Assembly (NCBI GenBank): GCA_903902705.1 | Contig: CAIUVX010000139.1 | Location: 1-64,000, forward strand | Direction: 5' to 3' | Length of the DNA stretch: 64,000 nucleotides | Source of the DNA: an uncultured Methylococcales bacterium | GTDB lineage: Bacteria; Pseudomonadota; Gammaproteobacteria; Methylococcales; Methylomonadaceae | Shown here: positions 19,914-28,913 of the stretch, piece after piece | How positions within the stretch are numbered: position 1 is the stretch's first letter | Layout of the letters: the number at the start of each line of letters is the position of its first letter | Translations under genes and position numbers: made by a program | Notes under the pieces: model-generated | The model's input: only the letters and a program-made list of their open reading frames with translations | What the model was told of the DNA's origin: nothing | Databases searched by the model: none

Positions 19914-20472
19914 GATACGTCTCCTAACTAATGTTTAAAATATTGAATGCGTTTGTGTGACATTAACGTAGTCACCCTCGGCAGTTCGACTTTCCAAACA
20001 CTTTGGATTCGTAACTTTCCGCCCCTAGCTTACGATAGATTTGGCTTTAAATGTATTTACTGTGTTCAATAACATTAGGTATTTAATTTCTGAAAACACA
20101 ACAATTACTACAACAATAATTTATAACTAGCGGCACACATCCATTGATAACCAGTCCAAAACTTGTAACTAGTCTAACAACAAGACTGATTCGCAACAAT
20201 GGCATGATCTTATACTATTGGTTTTTATTTTTATTTGTAATTAACTCCTAACATACTGAAATTTAAATAAAAAATATATTTCTCATCTTCTCAATAAATT
20301 TGTATATTTAAAAATAGAAATCGTCCCTATTTATTCTATGTTTTTTGTATCCCTAATAAATTTACCCTTATAAACTATAAGTGTATAAGTTAAATCGTGG
20401 ATGAATTTGCTAATTTGAATTCGCGGGTTAATATAATCAATCGAAAGAACTGAATTACCATGAGTTGCTCTT
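19914..20472. other. Gene-free stretch upstream of the multicopper oxidase
   Basis: 559 AT-rich bases between the start of the oxidase gene and the 3' end of mutS. It must contain the oxidase promoter, which I cannot fix, and a compact set of helices at 19966-20034. I see no open frame, no clear mutS terminator and no dispersed repeat here. Confidence 0.6.
19966..20034 (-). promoter_or_regulatory. Candidate structured 5' leader of the multicopper oxidase mRNA
   Basis: Three adjacent helices can form in the minus-strand transcript: CGTAA/TTACG (20034-20030 with 20014-20010), a perfect TCCAAA-loop-TTTGGA hairpin (20007-19993) and AGTC/GACT (19991-19970). The block lies 53-121 bases upstream of the ATG and is far more GC-rich than the surrounding DNA. 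Local motifs such as GCGGAAAG and CTGCCGAGGGTGACT faintly recall GEMM-type c-di-GMP riboswitches, but I could not match a known class. Confidence 0.3.
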
Positions 20473-23028
20473 TCAAACCATGTCTTTAAGCTGATACAGC
20501 AAAGCCAACGCCTGCTTAGGGCTTAGCTCATCGGGGTTTAGGTCTTTGAGTTTATCCACTGCGGGATGAGCCTCTTTGCTGGAAAATAAATCTAGTTGCT
20601 GTGAGCCTTCTTCGGCTTGTTGTTCCAAATAGGCGTTGTCTTCAAGTTGGCGTAATTTCAATTTAGCTTTATCAATCACCGAACGCGGCACGCCTGCTAA
20701 TGCGGCAACTTGTAAACCGTAACTTTGATTCGCCGCCCCGTCTTTGACGGCGTGTAAAAAAATGATTTTGTCGCCGTGTTCCATTGCGTCTAAATGCACG
20801 TTATGAATACTGCGCTGTTCATCGGCTAAGGTGGTTAATTCAAAATAATGAGTAGCAAATAACGTGAATGCTTTGGTGGTTTTTGCGAGGTAATCCGCGC
20901 AAGCATAAGCCAGTGATAATCCATCAAAAGTGCTGGTACCGCGTCCGATTTCATCCATTAAAATTAGACTTTTTGCGGTGGCGTTGTGTAGGATATTGGC
21001 AGTTTCTGACATTTCCACCATGAAGGTAGAGCGACCACTAGAGACATCATCAGACGCGCCAATACGGGTGAATATTTTATCAATCGCGCCGATGGTAGCG
21101 GATTTTGCAGGCACATAACAACCGATATGCGCCATTAAAACGATGAGTGCAGCTTGTCTCATGTAGGTGCTTTTCCCCCCCATATTTGGACCAGTAATCA
21201 CCAGCATTCGTCGCGTGTTAGAAAAGCTTAAATCATTGGGGACAAAAGGAATCTCTGACACTTGCTCGACCACTAAATGCCGTCCGCCTTCGATGTGAAT
21301 GCCTGATTTAGTCACTAGCGTGGGTTGCGACAAATTCAGCGTGTCGGCGCGTTCAGCAAAGTTGACTAGCACATCGAGTTCTGCCAACGCAGTGGCGCAA
21401 TTTTGCAAGGCAACGGTATCAGCGGCGATAGTAGTTAGTAACGCATCGTACAAAAACTTTTCAAATACCAAGGATTTGCCTCGCGCACTCAACACTTTAT
21501 CTTCAAAGGCTTTGAGTTCTTCGGTGATGTATCGCTCCGCGCCTTTTAGAGTTTGTTTGCGTAGATAATGAGCGGGGACTTTTTCAGAATGTAATCGGGA
21601 AATTTCGATGTAATAACCGTGAACGCGGTTGTAACTCACTTTTAAATTCAAACCTGTGGCAGCTTTTTCACGGTTTTCTAATTCAATTAAAAATTGGTCA
21701 GCGTTTTGGCTGAGATTGCGCAGTTCATCTAATTCAGCGTTATAGCCGTCAGCAATCACACCACCATCACGAATTAATACAGGTGGGTTGTCGATAATCG
21801 CAGTTTGTAATAACGACACTAAGTCGGGTTGCTCGCCGATTTGTTGGCTTAAACGATTGAGTTGTGGGTTATCACTGGCGGCTAACGTGTGTTGCAAATC
21901 AGGCAACACGGCAAGCGTATTGCGTAACACCAGCAAATCACGCGGACGTGCAGATTTTAACGCAATACGCGAACTAATCCGTTCAATGTCACCGACATGA
22001 CGTAAATGCGCTTGCACCGCTTGGTATAACTGATTATTGAGCAGACTATCAATGCAGGCGTAACGGTGGTTGAGTACCGTTTGATCGCGCAGTGGACGGT
22101 GTAACCAACGCCGTAAACAGCGACTGCCCATTGCGGTGACGGTGTTGTCCAACACGCCAAACAGCGTGTGTTGCAACTGCCCAGACGGGTGAAAATCCAG
22201 TTCTAAATTACGCCGACTGGCGGCATCCAGCAGAATAGTATCGTTACTGCTTTCGGTGGTAATGCCTTGAATATGCGGCAACGCGCTTTGTTGCGTGTCT
22301 TTAACATAGTGTAATAACGCGCCCGCAGCGGCAATGGCGACGGGTAAGTTTTCACAGCCATAACCTTTTAAATCCAGCGTGTTAAATTGTTTTAACAGTT
22401 GTAATCTTGCGCTTTCACCATCAAAATGCCACACAGGACGGCGACATAAACCACTGCGTTGTTTGACACTGGCAGGCAGAATCCAGTCTTCGCTATAGAG
22501 CAGTTCGGCAGGATTGAGGCGTTCAATTTCACTGAGTAATAAATGTTCAGCATCGACCTGTTGCAGAATAAAACGTCCGCTGGTTAAATCTAAACTGGCT
22601 AACGCATAGTGCTTATCAAGCTGACACACAGCCACTAATAAATTATCTTTTCGGTCTTCCAATAAGGCTTCGTCGGTGACAGTAGCAGGCGTTACCACGC
22701 GCACGACCTTACGTTCCACAGGACCTTTAGACGTAGCAGGGTCGCCGATTTGTTCACACATTGCCACCGATTCGCCGTGGCGTAATAATTTAGCTAGATA
22801 GTTTTCGGCGGCATGATAAGGAATCCCCGCCATCGGAATGGGTGCGCCTGCCGATGAGCCGCGACTGGTGAGCGTTATATCGAGTAACTGTGAGGCTTTC
22901 TTTGCATCATCAAAAAACAATTCATAAAAATCTCCCATGCGATAAAAAACCAGCGTATTGGGATATTGCGCTTTGATACGGTGATATTGTTGCATCATCG
23001 GGGTATGCGGGTTTTGCTCTATACTCAT
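20473..23028 (-). CDS. mutS: DNA mismatch repair protein MutS
   Basis: 851 residues, full length. The N-terminal mismatch-binding domain has [15 protein letters not shown] and the F-x-E wedge in [15 protein letters not shown] near residue 35. Connector, lever ([17 protein letters not shown]) and clamp follow. The ATPase has Walker [14 protein letters not shown] near residue 618, the [16 protein letters not shown] loop, Walker [13 protein letters not shown] and [11 protein letters not shown]-terminal tail with [13 protein letters not shown] supports dimer/tetramer formation. It recognises mispaired bases and recruits MutL. It diverges from pncC with only 22 bases between the start codons, so their promoters must lie within or beyond each other's 5' ends. 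Confidence 0.98.
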   Translation of the reverse strand: MSIEQNPHTPMMQQYHRIKAQYPNTLVFYRMGDFYELFFDDAKKASQLLDITLTSRGSSAGAPIPMAGIPYHAAENYLAKLLRHGESVAMCEQIGDPATSKGPVERKVVRVVTPATVTDEALLEDRKDNLLVAVCQLDKHYALASLDLTSGRFILQQVDAEHLLLSEIERLNPAELLYSEDWILPASVKQRSGLCRRPVWHFDGESARLQLLKQFNTLDLKGYGCENLPVAIAAAGALLHYVKDTQQSALPHIQGITTESSNDTILLDAASRRNLELDFHPSGQLQHTLFGVLDNTVTAMGSRCLRRWLHRPLRDQTVLNHRYACIDSLLNNQLYQAVQAHLRHVGDIERISSRIALKSARPRDLLVLRNTLAVLPDLQHTLAASDNPQLNRLSQQIGEQPDLVSLLQTAIIDNPPVLIRDGGVIADGYNAELDELRNLSQNADQFLIELENREKAATGLNLKVSYNRVHGYYIEISRLHSEKVPAHYLRKQTLKGAERYITEELKAFEDKVLSARGKSLVFEKFLYDALLTTIAADTVALQNCATALAELDVLVNFAERADTLNLSQPTLVTKSGIHIEGGRHLVVEQVSEIPFVPNDLSFSNTRRMLVITGPNMGGKSTYMRQAALIVLMAHIGCYVPAKSATIGAIDKIFTRIGASDDVSSGRSTFMVEMSETANILHNATAKSLILMDEIGRGTSTFDGLSLAYACADYLAKTTKAFTLFATHYFELTTLADEQRSIHNVHLDAMEHGDKIIFLHAVKDGAANQSYGLQVAALAGVPRSVIDKAKLKLRQLEDNAYLEQQAEEGSQQLDLFSSKEAHPAVDKLKDLNPDELSPKQALALLYQLKDMV

Positions 23029-23050
23029 GGTTTTTTAGTCGGGGAAAATA

Positions 23051-23527
23051 ATGGATGCTGAATTAATCGCATTGGCAACACAACTGGGGCTGTATTTAAC
23101 GGCGAATGGCAACATGATAGCCACCGCTGAATCCTGCACGGGCGGTGGCATTGCATACACATTGACCGAAATTTCAGGCAGTTCTAGGTGGTTTGACCGA
23201 GGTTTTGTCACTTATAGCAATCTTTCAAAAGTACAAATGCTGGCGGTTAAACCCGCTACCTTAGAAAAGTATGGTGCAGTCAGTGCAGAAGTCGCACTGG
23301 AAATGGTTCGTGGCGCGTTAGCACACAGCACTGCCGATTGCGCGGTTGCCGTAACAGGTATTGCTGGACCTGACGGCGGTAGTGTAGAAAAACCAATCGG
23401 TACGGTATTCATTGCATGGTGTTATAAAAATGAAGCCGCAACCGTTATTAGAAAATCCTTTATCGGCAATCGGCATCAAATAAGAACGCAAACGGTAAAA
23501 ACTGCGTTGGAATGGCTGTTATTATAA
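23051..23527 (+). CDS. pncC: Nicotinamide-nucleotide amidase (CinA C-terminal domain)
   Basis: 158 residues, the single-domain form. Key motifs: ATAESCTGGGIAYTLTEISGSS, FVTYSNLSKVQMLAV, YGAVSAEVALEMV and AVTGIAGPDGGS, the Ser of AESCTGG and the GIAGPDGG loop being the active site. It deamidates NMN to NaMN in pyridine nucleotide recycling in the cytoplasm. Divergent from mutS. In many gammaproteobacteria it stands next to recA, which is not seen here. Confidence 0.94.
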   Translation: MDAELIALATQLGLYLTANGNMIATAESCTGGGIAYTLTEISGSSRWFDRGFVTYSNLSKVQMLAVKPATLEKYGAVSAEVALEMVRGALAHSTADCAVAVTGIAGPDGGSVEKPIGTVFIAWCYKNEAATVIRKSFIGNRHQIRTQTVKTALEWLLL

Positions 23528-23552
23528 AATTAAGGAAGGGATAATCGTGCCA

Positions 23553-23783
23553 TTAAAAGCCAAATTCAGAATCATCAAAGTCATCAAACTGCTCTTTTAA
23601 GCGTTTTTTTTCCCAATAAATTTCAATTTTTCTGCGGGCATCTCTTTTTACCGTTTCGTCATCAAGAACAGGTAATGGTGGAACAAACTCACCGCTATCA
23701 AAAAGCTCATCGTCATCAGCTTCGGGTTCAGCAGTGGTTTGTGTGCTGACCTTAGGCGCAGATTTTATAGTTGTTTTAGTCAT
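23553..23783 (-). CDS. Small acidic protein, PA3496-family-like
   Basis: 76 residues from the ATG at 23783, which has GGAG nine bases upstream; an ATG five codons earlier would overlap that site. The N-terminus is Thr/Lys rich, the middle very acidic (EPEADDDELFDSGEF), and the C-terminal half has RRKIEIYWEKKRLKEQFDDFD. This RRK-IE..WE.K.L...L.D pattern matches what I remember of the PA3496 family, described only as a putative envelope-integrity protein. Convergent with pncC. Probably cytoplasmic; no membrane segment. Confidence 0.68.
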   Translation of the reverse strand: MTKTTIKSAPKVSTQTTAEPEADDDELFDSGEFVPPLPVLDDETVKRDARRKIEIYWEKKRLKEQFDDFDDSEFGF

Positions 23784-24028
23784 AGTTAAATACTCCATAT
23801 ATTATGTTTTTTTAAATCCTATCATAATCACTTATAAAGCAAAAAATATTATTGTCATAACACGGATTTAAGGGAAATAGAGGGTTGATATTGAATTTTG
23901 TTAGTCCCTATTATCAGCAGCCAAGATAATGGGGCGAAATAGTCACTTATTCAAGTAACCGCTATTAATGTAAAAAATTTTCTCACTCCCATCGTATCAA
24001 ATCATAATCACGGACAATTTTCTTCTTT

Positions 24029-24454
24029 ATGCCAACAAAAAAATACCAGCAGCCACTAAGATTAGAAATTGGCGACTCTAAACGCTTAAATAGACTCATG
24101 ATATTGATACACAGCTTGGCTTTGCTGGCAAGCATCATGAATAGCTTGCCCATTATTTTAAAATGCGTTTTGTTGCTTGCTGTTAGTTGCCATTTTTATA
24201 TTTTACATAAACAGTTAAAAACCAAGCACTACCGTATTGAGCATAGTGAACAAGGATGGATATTAGCAGAGGATGATAAGTTTGATGCGATACGCATTTT
24301 ACCCTCTACTGTAATCAGTGTTTTTGCGATATTTTTACACGTTAAAATCGATGATAAGCCTAAGCAAACACTTGTTATTGCCAGTGATTCCTTAAGCGAT
24401 GATGATTATCGATGTTTGATTGTGTGCCTAAAAACTACACTGTCTAATGAATAA
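24029..24454 (+). CDS. YgfX/CptA-like inner membrane protein
   Basis: 141 residues. An N-terminal basic part (PLRLEIGDSKRLNRL) precedes two adjacent transmembrane helices (about residues 24-37 and 42-59), then a soluble beta-rich part with GWIL and SLSDDDYRCLIVCLK. This layout, including the final DSL.DD.YR.L.V.L, fits the YgfX family (CptA in E. coli, reported as a toxin acting on MreB/FtsZ). The usual partner gene sdhE is not adjacent. No clear Shine-Dalgarno sequence precedes the ATG. The similarity is remembered, not computed. Confidence 0.55.
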   Translation: MPTKKYQQPLRLEIGDSKRLNRLMILIHSLALLASIMNSLPIILKCVLLLAVSCHFYILHKQLKTKHYRIEHSEQGWILAEDDKFDAIRILPSTVISVFAIFLHVKIDDKPKQTLVIASDSLSDDDYRCLIVCLKTTLSNE

Positions 24455-24541
24455 AAACAACAAACTTTATTGAGAAACTAGAACCATTGAATGGTCAAAT
24501 TAATGGTTTCCTGTATTTCTATTGTATTTTTAGGTTAAAAT

Positions 24542-24747
24542 ACTCACTTTCGATGCTGGATGAGTGAGTGGCGATGGTGACTTTTAGAATGCCCCCTCAC
24601 TTGGTTTTGAACTAGCTGCTTGACTTCCTCATTTTTGCCTTGCCACTACGGTCTTAGGTTTATGGCTGTAGAGCATAGTGCAATTCTAAAACCCCAGTCC
24701 GAACCCTGCTGAGTGACTACTCAAGGGCGGTCGCCAACTCGTTTTTT
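24542..24747 (+). ncRNA. Candidate structured RNA or leader upstream of fusA
   Basis: This fills the 315-base gap before fusA. Visible helices: GAGTGGCGA (24566-24574) with TCGCCAACTC (24731-24740, one bulge), immediately followed by GTTTTTT; a perfect 9-bp long-range pair, TTTTAGAAT (24582-24590) with ATTCTAAAA (24683-24691); and a bulged hairpin, CCCT-TGAGT/ACTCA-AGGG (24704-24727). A competing hairpin, ACTCACT/AGTGAGT (24542-24569), would occupy the left closing strand. The result is either a free RNA of about 180 bases or a transcription-attenuating leader of fusA. I compared it mentally with 6S, tmRNA, RNase P and SRP RNA and found no match. Confidence 0.42.
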
Positions 24748-24769
24748 ATGCCAACTTTAGAGTAAACAC

Positions 24770-26860
24770 ATGACAGATTTAGCTCATTATAGAAACATCG
24801 GTATTTTCGCGCACGTTGACGCGGGCAAAACCACCACCACTGAACGTATTTTAAAACTCACAGGTAAAATTCATAAAATCGGTGAAGTACACGATGGTGA
24901 AACCACCACTGACTTCATGGATCAAGAACGTGAGCGTGGGATTACCATTCAGTCTGCGGCAACGACTTGTTTCTGGAAAGATTACCGCTTCAACATTATC
25001 GACACCCCAGGACACGTTGATTTCACCATTGAAGTGTATCGTTCATTAAAAGTATTAGACGGCGGTATCGGCGTTTTTTGTGGTTCAGGCGGCGTAGAAC
25101 CTCAATCAGAGACCAACTGGCGTTATGCGAATGACTCTAAAGTGGCGCGTGTTATCTATGTCAACAAATTAGACCGTATCGGTGCTGATTTCTACCGCGT
25201 GGTAAAACAAGTTGAAGAAGTGCTAGGTGCAGTGCCTGTGGTCATGACTTTACCGATTGGTACAGAAGACGAATTTGTGGGTGTGGTTGATTTATTAACC
25301 GAAAAAGCGTGGGTATGGGATAACTCAGGCGATCCAATGAACTACACCATTCATGACGTTCCAGCCGATATGGTTGAACTGGTCAAAGAATGGCGTGAAA
25401 AAATGATTGACCAAGTTGCTGATCAATTTGACGATGTCATGGAAGCGTATCTTGAAGGCGAAACTCCAGATATTGACACTATCAAACGTTGTATTCGTAA
25501 AGGTACAATTCATCTTGATTTCTTCCCAACATTCTGCGGTTCTGCCTTTAAAAACAAAGGTGTGCAGTTGGTATTGGATGGCGTAATTGATTATTTACCT
25601 TGCCCAACTGAAGTGAATCCACAGCCTGAAGTTGATTTAGAAGGCAATGCCACTGGACTGTTTGCGACGGTTGATGCGAGTAAACCACTTCGCGCCTTAG
25701 CATTCAAAATCATGGATGACCGTTTTGGCGCGTTGACCTTCTTGCGTATTTACTCAGGCAAGATTGAAAAAGGTACCAACGTATTAAATACCTTCACAGG
25801 TAAAACTGAACGTATTGGTCGTATCGTGGAAATGCACGCCGATACGCGTAACGAATTAGAATCAGCGCAAGCGGGTGATATTGTTGCCGTATTGGGTATG
25901 AAAAATATTCAAACAGGTCATACCCTGTGTGATCCAAAATTCCCAGCGACTTTAGAGCCGATGGTATTTCCTGAGCCTGTAATTTCTTTAGCGATTAGCC
26001 CTAAAGACAAAGCAGCGTCAGAAAAAATGGGTATTGCTCTAGGCAAAATGATTCAAGAAGATCCATCATTCCACGTTGAAACGGATGAAGACAGCGGTGA
26101 AACCATTCTGAAAGGCATGGGCGAGTTACATCTTGACATTAAAGTCGATATTTTAAAACGTACTCATGGCGTTGAAGTTATCGTTGGTAAACCCCAAGTG
26201 GCTTATCGCGAAACTATCACTAAAACCGTTGAAGACGAATACACCCACAAAAAACAATCAGGTGGTTCAGGTCAATACGGCAAAATCAGCTACCGCATTG
26301 AGCCAGGTGAACCTGGTTCTGGTTATGTATTTGAATCAGCGGTTACAGGTGGTAACGTACCGCGCGAATTCTGGCCAGCGGTTGATAAAGGCTTCAAGTC
26401 TATGCTGGATAAAGGCGTATTGGCTGGCTTCCCATGTTTAGACTTCAAAGTAGTTTTATTAGACGGTGCATTCCACGCGGTGGATTCGTCTGCAATCGCG
26501 TTTGAAATTGCGGCAAAAGCGGCATTCCGTCAAACCATTCCAAAAGCGGGTCCACAGTTAATCGAACCGATTATGAAAGTAGACACCTTCACCCCATCGG
26601 ATCACGTTGGTGATGTTATCGGTGACTTAAACCGTCGTCGCGGTATGATTACATCCCAAGATGCGGGTGCCAGTGGTGTGCGTATTAAATCACAAGTACC
26701 TTTAAGCGAAATGTTTGGTTATATCGGCGACTTGCGTACCATGACTTCAGGTCGTGGACAGTTCTCTATGGAGTTCTCACACTATCTGCCATGCCCTAAA
26801 AACGTAGCGGAAGAAGTGATTAAAGAAGTGATTGAACGTAATAAAGCGAAAGCGAAGTAA
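24770..26860 (+). CDS. fusA: Elongation factor G, second-type paralogue (FusA2-like)
   Basis: 696 residues. The GTPase domain has [40 protein letters not shown] and NKLDR; then domain II, III ([12 protein letters not shown]), IV and V follow as in all EF-G. The opening [19 protein letters not shown] lacks the usual MAR.TP lead and, with [12 protein letters not shown] and [17 protein letters not shown], matches the extra EF-G copies I recall from Pseudomonas and Vibrio rather than the str-operon enzyme. It catalyses translocation or ribosome recycling. It stands alone, without rpsL, rpsG or tuf, behind a structured leader, which also argues for the paralogue. Confidence 0.9.
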   Translation: MTDLAHYRNIGIFAHVDAGKTTTTERILKLTGKIHKIGEVHDGETTTDFMDQERERGITIQSAATTCFWKDYRFNIIDTPGHVDFTIEVYRSLKVLDGGIGVFCGSGGVEPQSETNWRYANDSKVARVIYVNKLDRIGADFYRVVKQVEEVLGAVPVVMTLPIGTEDEFVGVVDLLTEKAWVWDNSGDPMNYTIHDVPADMVELVKEWREKMIDQVADQFDDVMEAYLEGETPDIDTIKRCIRKGTIHLDFFPTFCGSAFKNKGVQLVLDGVIDYLPCPTEVNPQPEVDLEGNATGLFATVDASKPLRALAFKIMDDRFGALTFLRIYSGKIEKGTNVLNTFTGKTERIGRIVEMHADTRNELESAQAGDIVAVLGMKNIQTGHTLCDPKFPATLEPMVFPEPVISLAISPKDKAASEKMGIALGKMIQEDPSFHVETDEDSGETILKGMGELHLDIKVDILKRTHGVEVIVGKPQVAYRETITKTVEDEYTHKKQSGGSGQYGKISYRIEPGEPGSGYVFESAVTGGNVPREFWPAVDKGFKSMLDKGVLAGFPCLDFKVVLLDGAFHAVDSSAIAFEIAAKAAFRQTIPKAGPQLIEPIMKVDTFTPSDHVGDVIGDLNRRRGMITSQDAGASGVRIKSQVPLSEMFGYIGDLRTMTSGRGQFSMEFSHYLPCPKNVAEEVIKEVIERNKAKAK

Positions 26861-26948
26861 TTGTGTGTTGGTTGGGTTGCCGTTTTTTGCAACCCAACAT
26901 ATCCCGTTGATTTGTTGGGTTGGCTATCGCCAGCCCAACCTACGCCGC
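26861..26948. repeat. TTGGGTTG-type palindromic repeat, also fusA terminator
   Basis: GTTGGGTTGC (26871-26880) and GCAACCCAAC (26889-26898) pair perfectly over 10 bp around a loop containing TTTTTT, 11 bases after the fusA stop. A second pair, TTGGGTTGGC and GCCAGCCCAA, follows. Related sequence occurs near 27304, 50363 and 55841. Confidence 0.7.
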
Positions 26949-26985
26949 TTCAAAGACAGTCCATCCACTATCAGAATGATAACTT

Positions 26986-27291
26986 ATGGCAACAATATTT
27001 TTTGCACGAACAGGAACAGACCCAAACAGAGCAAGTAACGGTCAGGATGTATCTATCGGAACAGTCATCGACAAGCTTGTTGGATACTCGTCTCAATTTC
27101 GGTCAGATCCACCAATCATCAATCCTGACGACAATCCTTCCCCATATTCCTCGTACACGCTTACTGTGGTCGAAGTCGAGTTATCCGAAACTTCCTCGAT
27201 GTTCCCTAATGCTGGGTTTTACTGGTTTCCTGATGTTTCACCCGAGTTGTGTTGTACCCTTCTCGGTTTTCGTGAGCCACCGAGCAAGTAA
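26986..27291 (+). CDS. Small hypothetical protein, doubtful
   Basis: 101 codons starting MATIFFARTGTDPN. Apart from the C-terminal FREPPSK the composition looks protein-like (YTLTVVEVELSETS, FPNAGFYWFPDVSPELC), but I know no family. There is no clear Shine-Dalgarno sequence. It sits between two TTGGGTTG repeats in accessory DNA, and a competing frame of 148 codons overlaps it. It could be a real orphan gene or a decayed one. Confidence 0.4.
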   Translation: MATIFFARTGTDPNRASNGQDVSIGTVIDKLVGYSSQFRSDPPIINPDDNPSPYSSYTLTVVEVELSETSSMFPNAGFYWFPDVSPELCCTLLGFREPPSK

Positions 27292-27454
27292 CGCGATAAG
27301 TCAGTAGGTTGGGTTAGCGATAGCGTAACACGACATTTTCGGCTACGAAACTACGAAACCGATTTTCAACGACAGAGACATTTTCAAAAAATGCAAGTTT
27401 TTCAATACACGCGGGTGTTACTCAACTACATCCAATTAAATAAAGGTTTAAGGA

Positions 27455-27838
27455 ATGGCTACAACAAACTATGATTTGGCGGGAACTTTTCAAATACGTT
27501 TTCCACATACCTTTAACTCGTTGCAGAAACTTATTATGGCTATGGCTACTTATCAAAAGAATCGTGGAAAAAAAACGCTATTTGGGAAAGATAAAGGATT
27601 GGACTCATACAAAAAATTTGAGAGTGTTCTTCGGGACACTTTGCTAGCAATGGTCGTAGATGGTGTAGTAGCAAGAAACATAAAGGAAAAAGAATGCCGA
27701 GAAACTCTTACAGAAATGATCGCTGCTTTTGCGAAAGTATTCCCAAATTGGCAGGACGCTTACTCATTTGCAGATGAATATTTTATAGTGAACGCTGTTG
27801 TTGCCGAAGATAGAATACGCGATATGTTGCGTCAGTAA
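27455..27838 (+). CDS. Hypothetical protein
   Basis: 127 residues with a good ribosome site (TTTAAGGA before the ATG). Mostly alpha-helical and soluble. The middle holds YQKNRGKKTLFGKDKGLDSY and the C-terminus FPNWQDAYSFADEYFI. I do not recognise it. It ends 12 bases before a palindromic repeat and precedes the toxin-antitoxin pair, in DNA that looks acquired. There is no signal peptide or membrane segment. Confidence 0.6.
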   Translation: MATTNYDLAGTFQIRFPHTFNSLQKLIMAMATYQKNRGKKTLFGKDKGLDSYKKFESVLRDTLLAMVVDGVVARNIKEKECRETLTEMIAAFAKVFPNWQDAYSFADEYFIVNAVVAEDRIRDMLRQ

Positions 27839-27850
27839 ACGCGGTAAGCA

Positions 27851-28274
27851 AAGCCCGCATGGAGCTTGCGGAATGCGGGGGCTTTTCTGTTCCCCGTGTT
27901 CCGCTACGCTCCACACGGGCTACAATTGCTATAACTGGTTTTAAAGAAACTATGCGTGTGATTTCCAAGAGACCTATTAACGCGATAAGATGGGCATAAC
28001 GCGATAAGATGGGCATAGGATGTGCTGAGGAACGAAGCGCATCGTTCGAGAGACTTGACGCGAATGATGCGCCTCCTATCGTCGGCACATCCTATGGCAC
28101 TGAATTGGCATAATCGGTGTGCAAGCAAGTAGCCCGCATGGAGCTTGCGAAATGCGGGGCTTTTCGTTGGTAATGTCTGTTCCCCGTGTTCCGCTACGCT
28201 CCACACGGGCTACAATTGCTATAACTGGTTTTAAAGAAAAGAAACTATGCGTGTGATTTCCAAGAGACCTATTA
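27851..28274. repeat. Direct repeats flanking a palindromic element at the toxin gene start
   Basis: Bases 27851-27979 and 28131-28274 are diverged copies, the second with two short insertions. Each starts with a long imperfect palindrome (AGCCCGCATGGAGC to GCTCCACACGGGCT; 27851-27921 and 28131-28211), continues through TACAATTGCTATAACTGG and ends with the first nine codons of the toxin gene (ATG at 27952 and 28247). Between them lie a 19-base tandem repeat (AACGCGATAAGATGGGCAT, about 27979-28016) and a third copy of the guaB-locus palindromic element. No gene is supported in 27839-28246. Confidence 0.8.
28015..28095. repeat. Palindromic repeat element, copy 3
   Basis: ATAGGATGTGC (28015-28025) pairs perfectly with GCACATCCTAT (28085-28095). 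The 81-base core differs from the copy at 1077-1157 at only about five positions. As at guaB, it is bordered by duplicated sequence that includes the end of a gene. Confidence 0.85.
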
Positions 28275-28537
28275 GAGAATTCTGTGAGTGTCATCCAGAA
28301 TCCAAATCCACTTTGGAAGAATGGTTTCACAAAGTTAGCCGACTTACGGCAACTTCTTTTTCCGAGTTGCGGAAAACATTCGGTTCAGCGGATTACGTTG
28401 ATGGCTACACATTATTTGATGTCGGTGGAAATAAATATCGAATTGCAAGCGTTATTCACTATGACAAACAACGGCTTTATGTCCGTCAAGTTATGACCCA
28501 TGCAGAATATGACAGAGATGACTGGAGAAAAAAATGA
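28247..28537 (+). CDS. HigB/RelE-like toxin (HigB_toxin family)
   Basis: 96 residues. Starts MRVISKRPIREFCECHP and continues LEEWFHKV, FSELRKTFGSADYVDGYTLFDVGGNKYRI, VIHYDKQRLYVRQVMTHAEYD and DDW, which is the complete pattern of the HigB_toxin family (PF09907), mRNA interferases of the RelE fold. The stop overlaps the antitoxin start by 4 bases, as in higBA operons. The first nine codons and upstream region are duplicated at 27952. The toxin looks intact although its partner is not. Confidence 0.88.
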   Translation: MRVISKRPIREFCECHPESKSTLEEWFHKVSRLTATSFSELRKTFGSADYVDGYTLFDVGGNKYRIASVIHYDKQRLYVRQVMTHAEYDRDDWRKK

Positions 28538-28761
28538 ACGCTGTACTTGATGTTGAAAAACTCGTTCCCGCTTGGCAAGCACTCCGATTAGCTGCCCCCA
28601 TATCGCATATCGAATCCGAAAGTGATTATGAACAAGCGACGGAATTATTGAATAAGTTGCTCGATATTGTTTTGGACGATGTGACTCATCCGCTCTATTC
28701 ACTTGTTTCTGTCGTTGGGGACTTGATCGAAGCGTATGAAATTGATCTGGAGCCTGTTTAA
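28534..28761 (+). CDS. HigA-like antitoxin lacking its DNA-binding domain
   Basis: 75 residues. ISHIESESDYEQATELLNKLLDIV, then HPLYSLVSVVGDLIEAYE, is the N-terminal half of the HigA-type antitoxin that accompanies this toxin family. Full-length members run to about 120-130 residues, with a helix-turn-helix after a segment like EHEPVPEASP. Here the frame stops right after LEPV, and a palindromic repeat begins 12 bases later, so the DNA-binding half has been lost. The remaining part may still neutralise the toxin, but autoregulation should be impaired (inference). Confidence 0.78.
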   Translation: MNAVLDVEKLVPAWQALRLAAPISHIESESDYEQATELLNKLLDIVLDDVTHPLYSLVSVVGDLIEAYEIDLEPV

Positions 28762-28772
28762 CTCGTAGCCCT

Positions 28773-28888
28773 GTAAGTCGGAATAAGCCTGTTTGAGCGT
28801 AAGCGAAAATAGGTGTTTCCGACAAACTTATGCGATGTCGGAAACGCCCGTCCTGCGCTACCGCTTGGACGGTCTTATTCCGACCTAC
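28773..28888. repeat. GTCGGAATAAG-type palindromic repeat
   Basis: GTAAGTCGGAATAAG (28773-28787) and CTTATTCCGACCTAC (28874-28888) are inverted, with further inner complementarity (TGTTTCCGACA and TGTCGGAAACG). It starts 12 bases after the premature end of the antitoxin and ends 25 bases before the next gene. Confidence 0.75.
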
Positions 28889-28913
28889 TAACTATCATAC
28901 TTGAGGACACTTT

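Noticed and set aside
24566-24747. 6S RNA
   Set aside because: Length is similar, but no 6S central-bubble sequence is visible and the usual fau/zapA neighbours are absent.
27783-28088. Minus-strand frame starting [10 protein letters not shown] at the third palindromic element
   Set aside because: The same N-terminal peptide arises at 1150 from the element sequence; it reflects the repeat, not a gene, and runs antisense through another gene's end.
27851-28274. Insertion sequence remnant
   Set aside because: Repeats and palindromes only; no transposase fragment in any frame.
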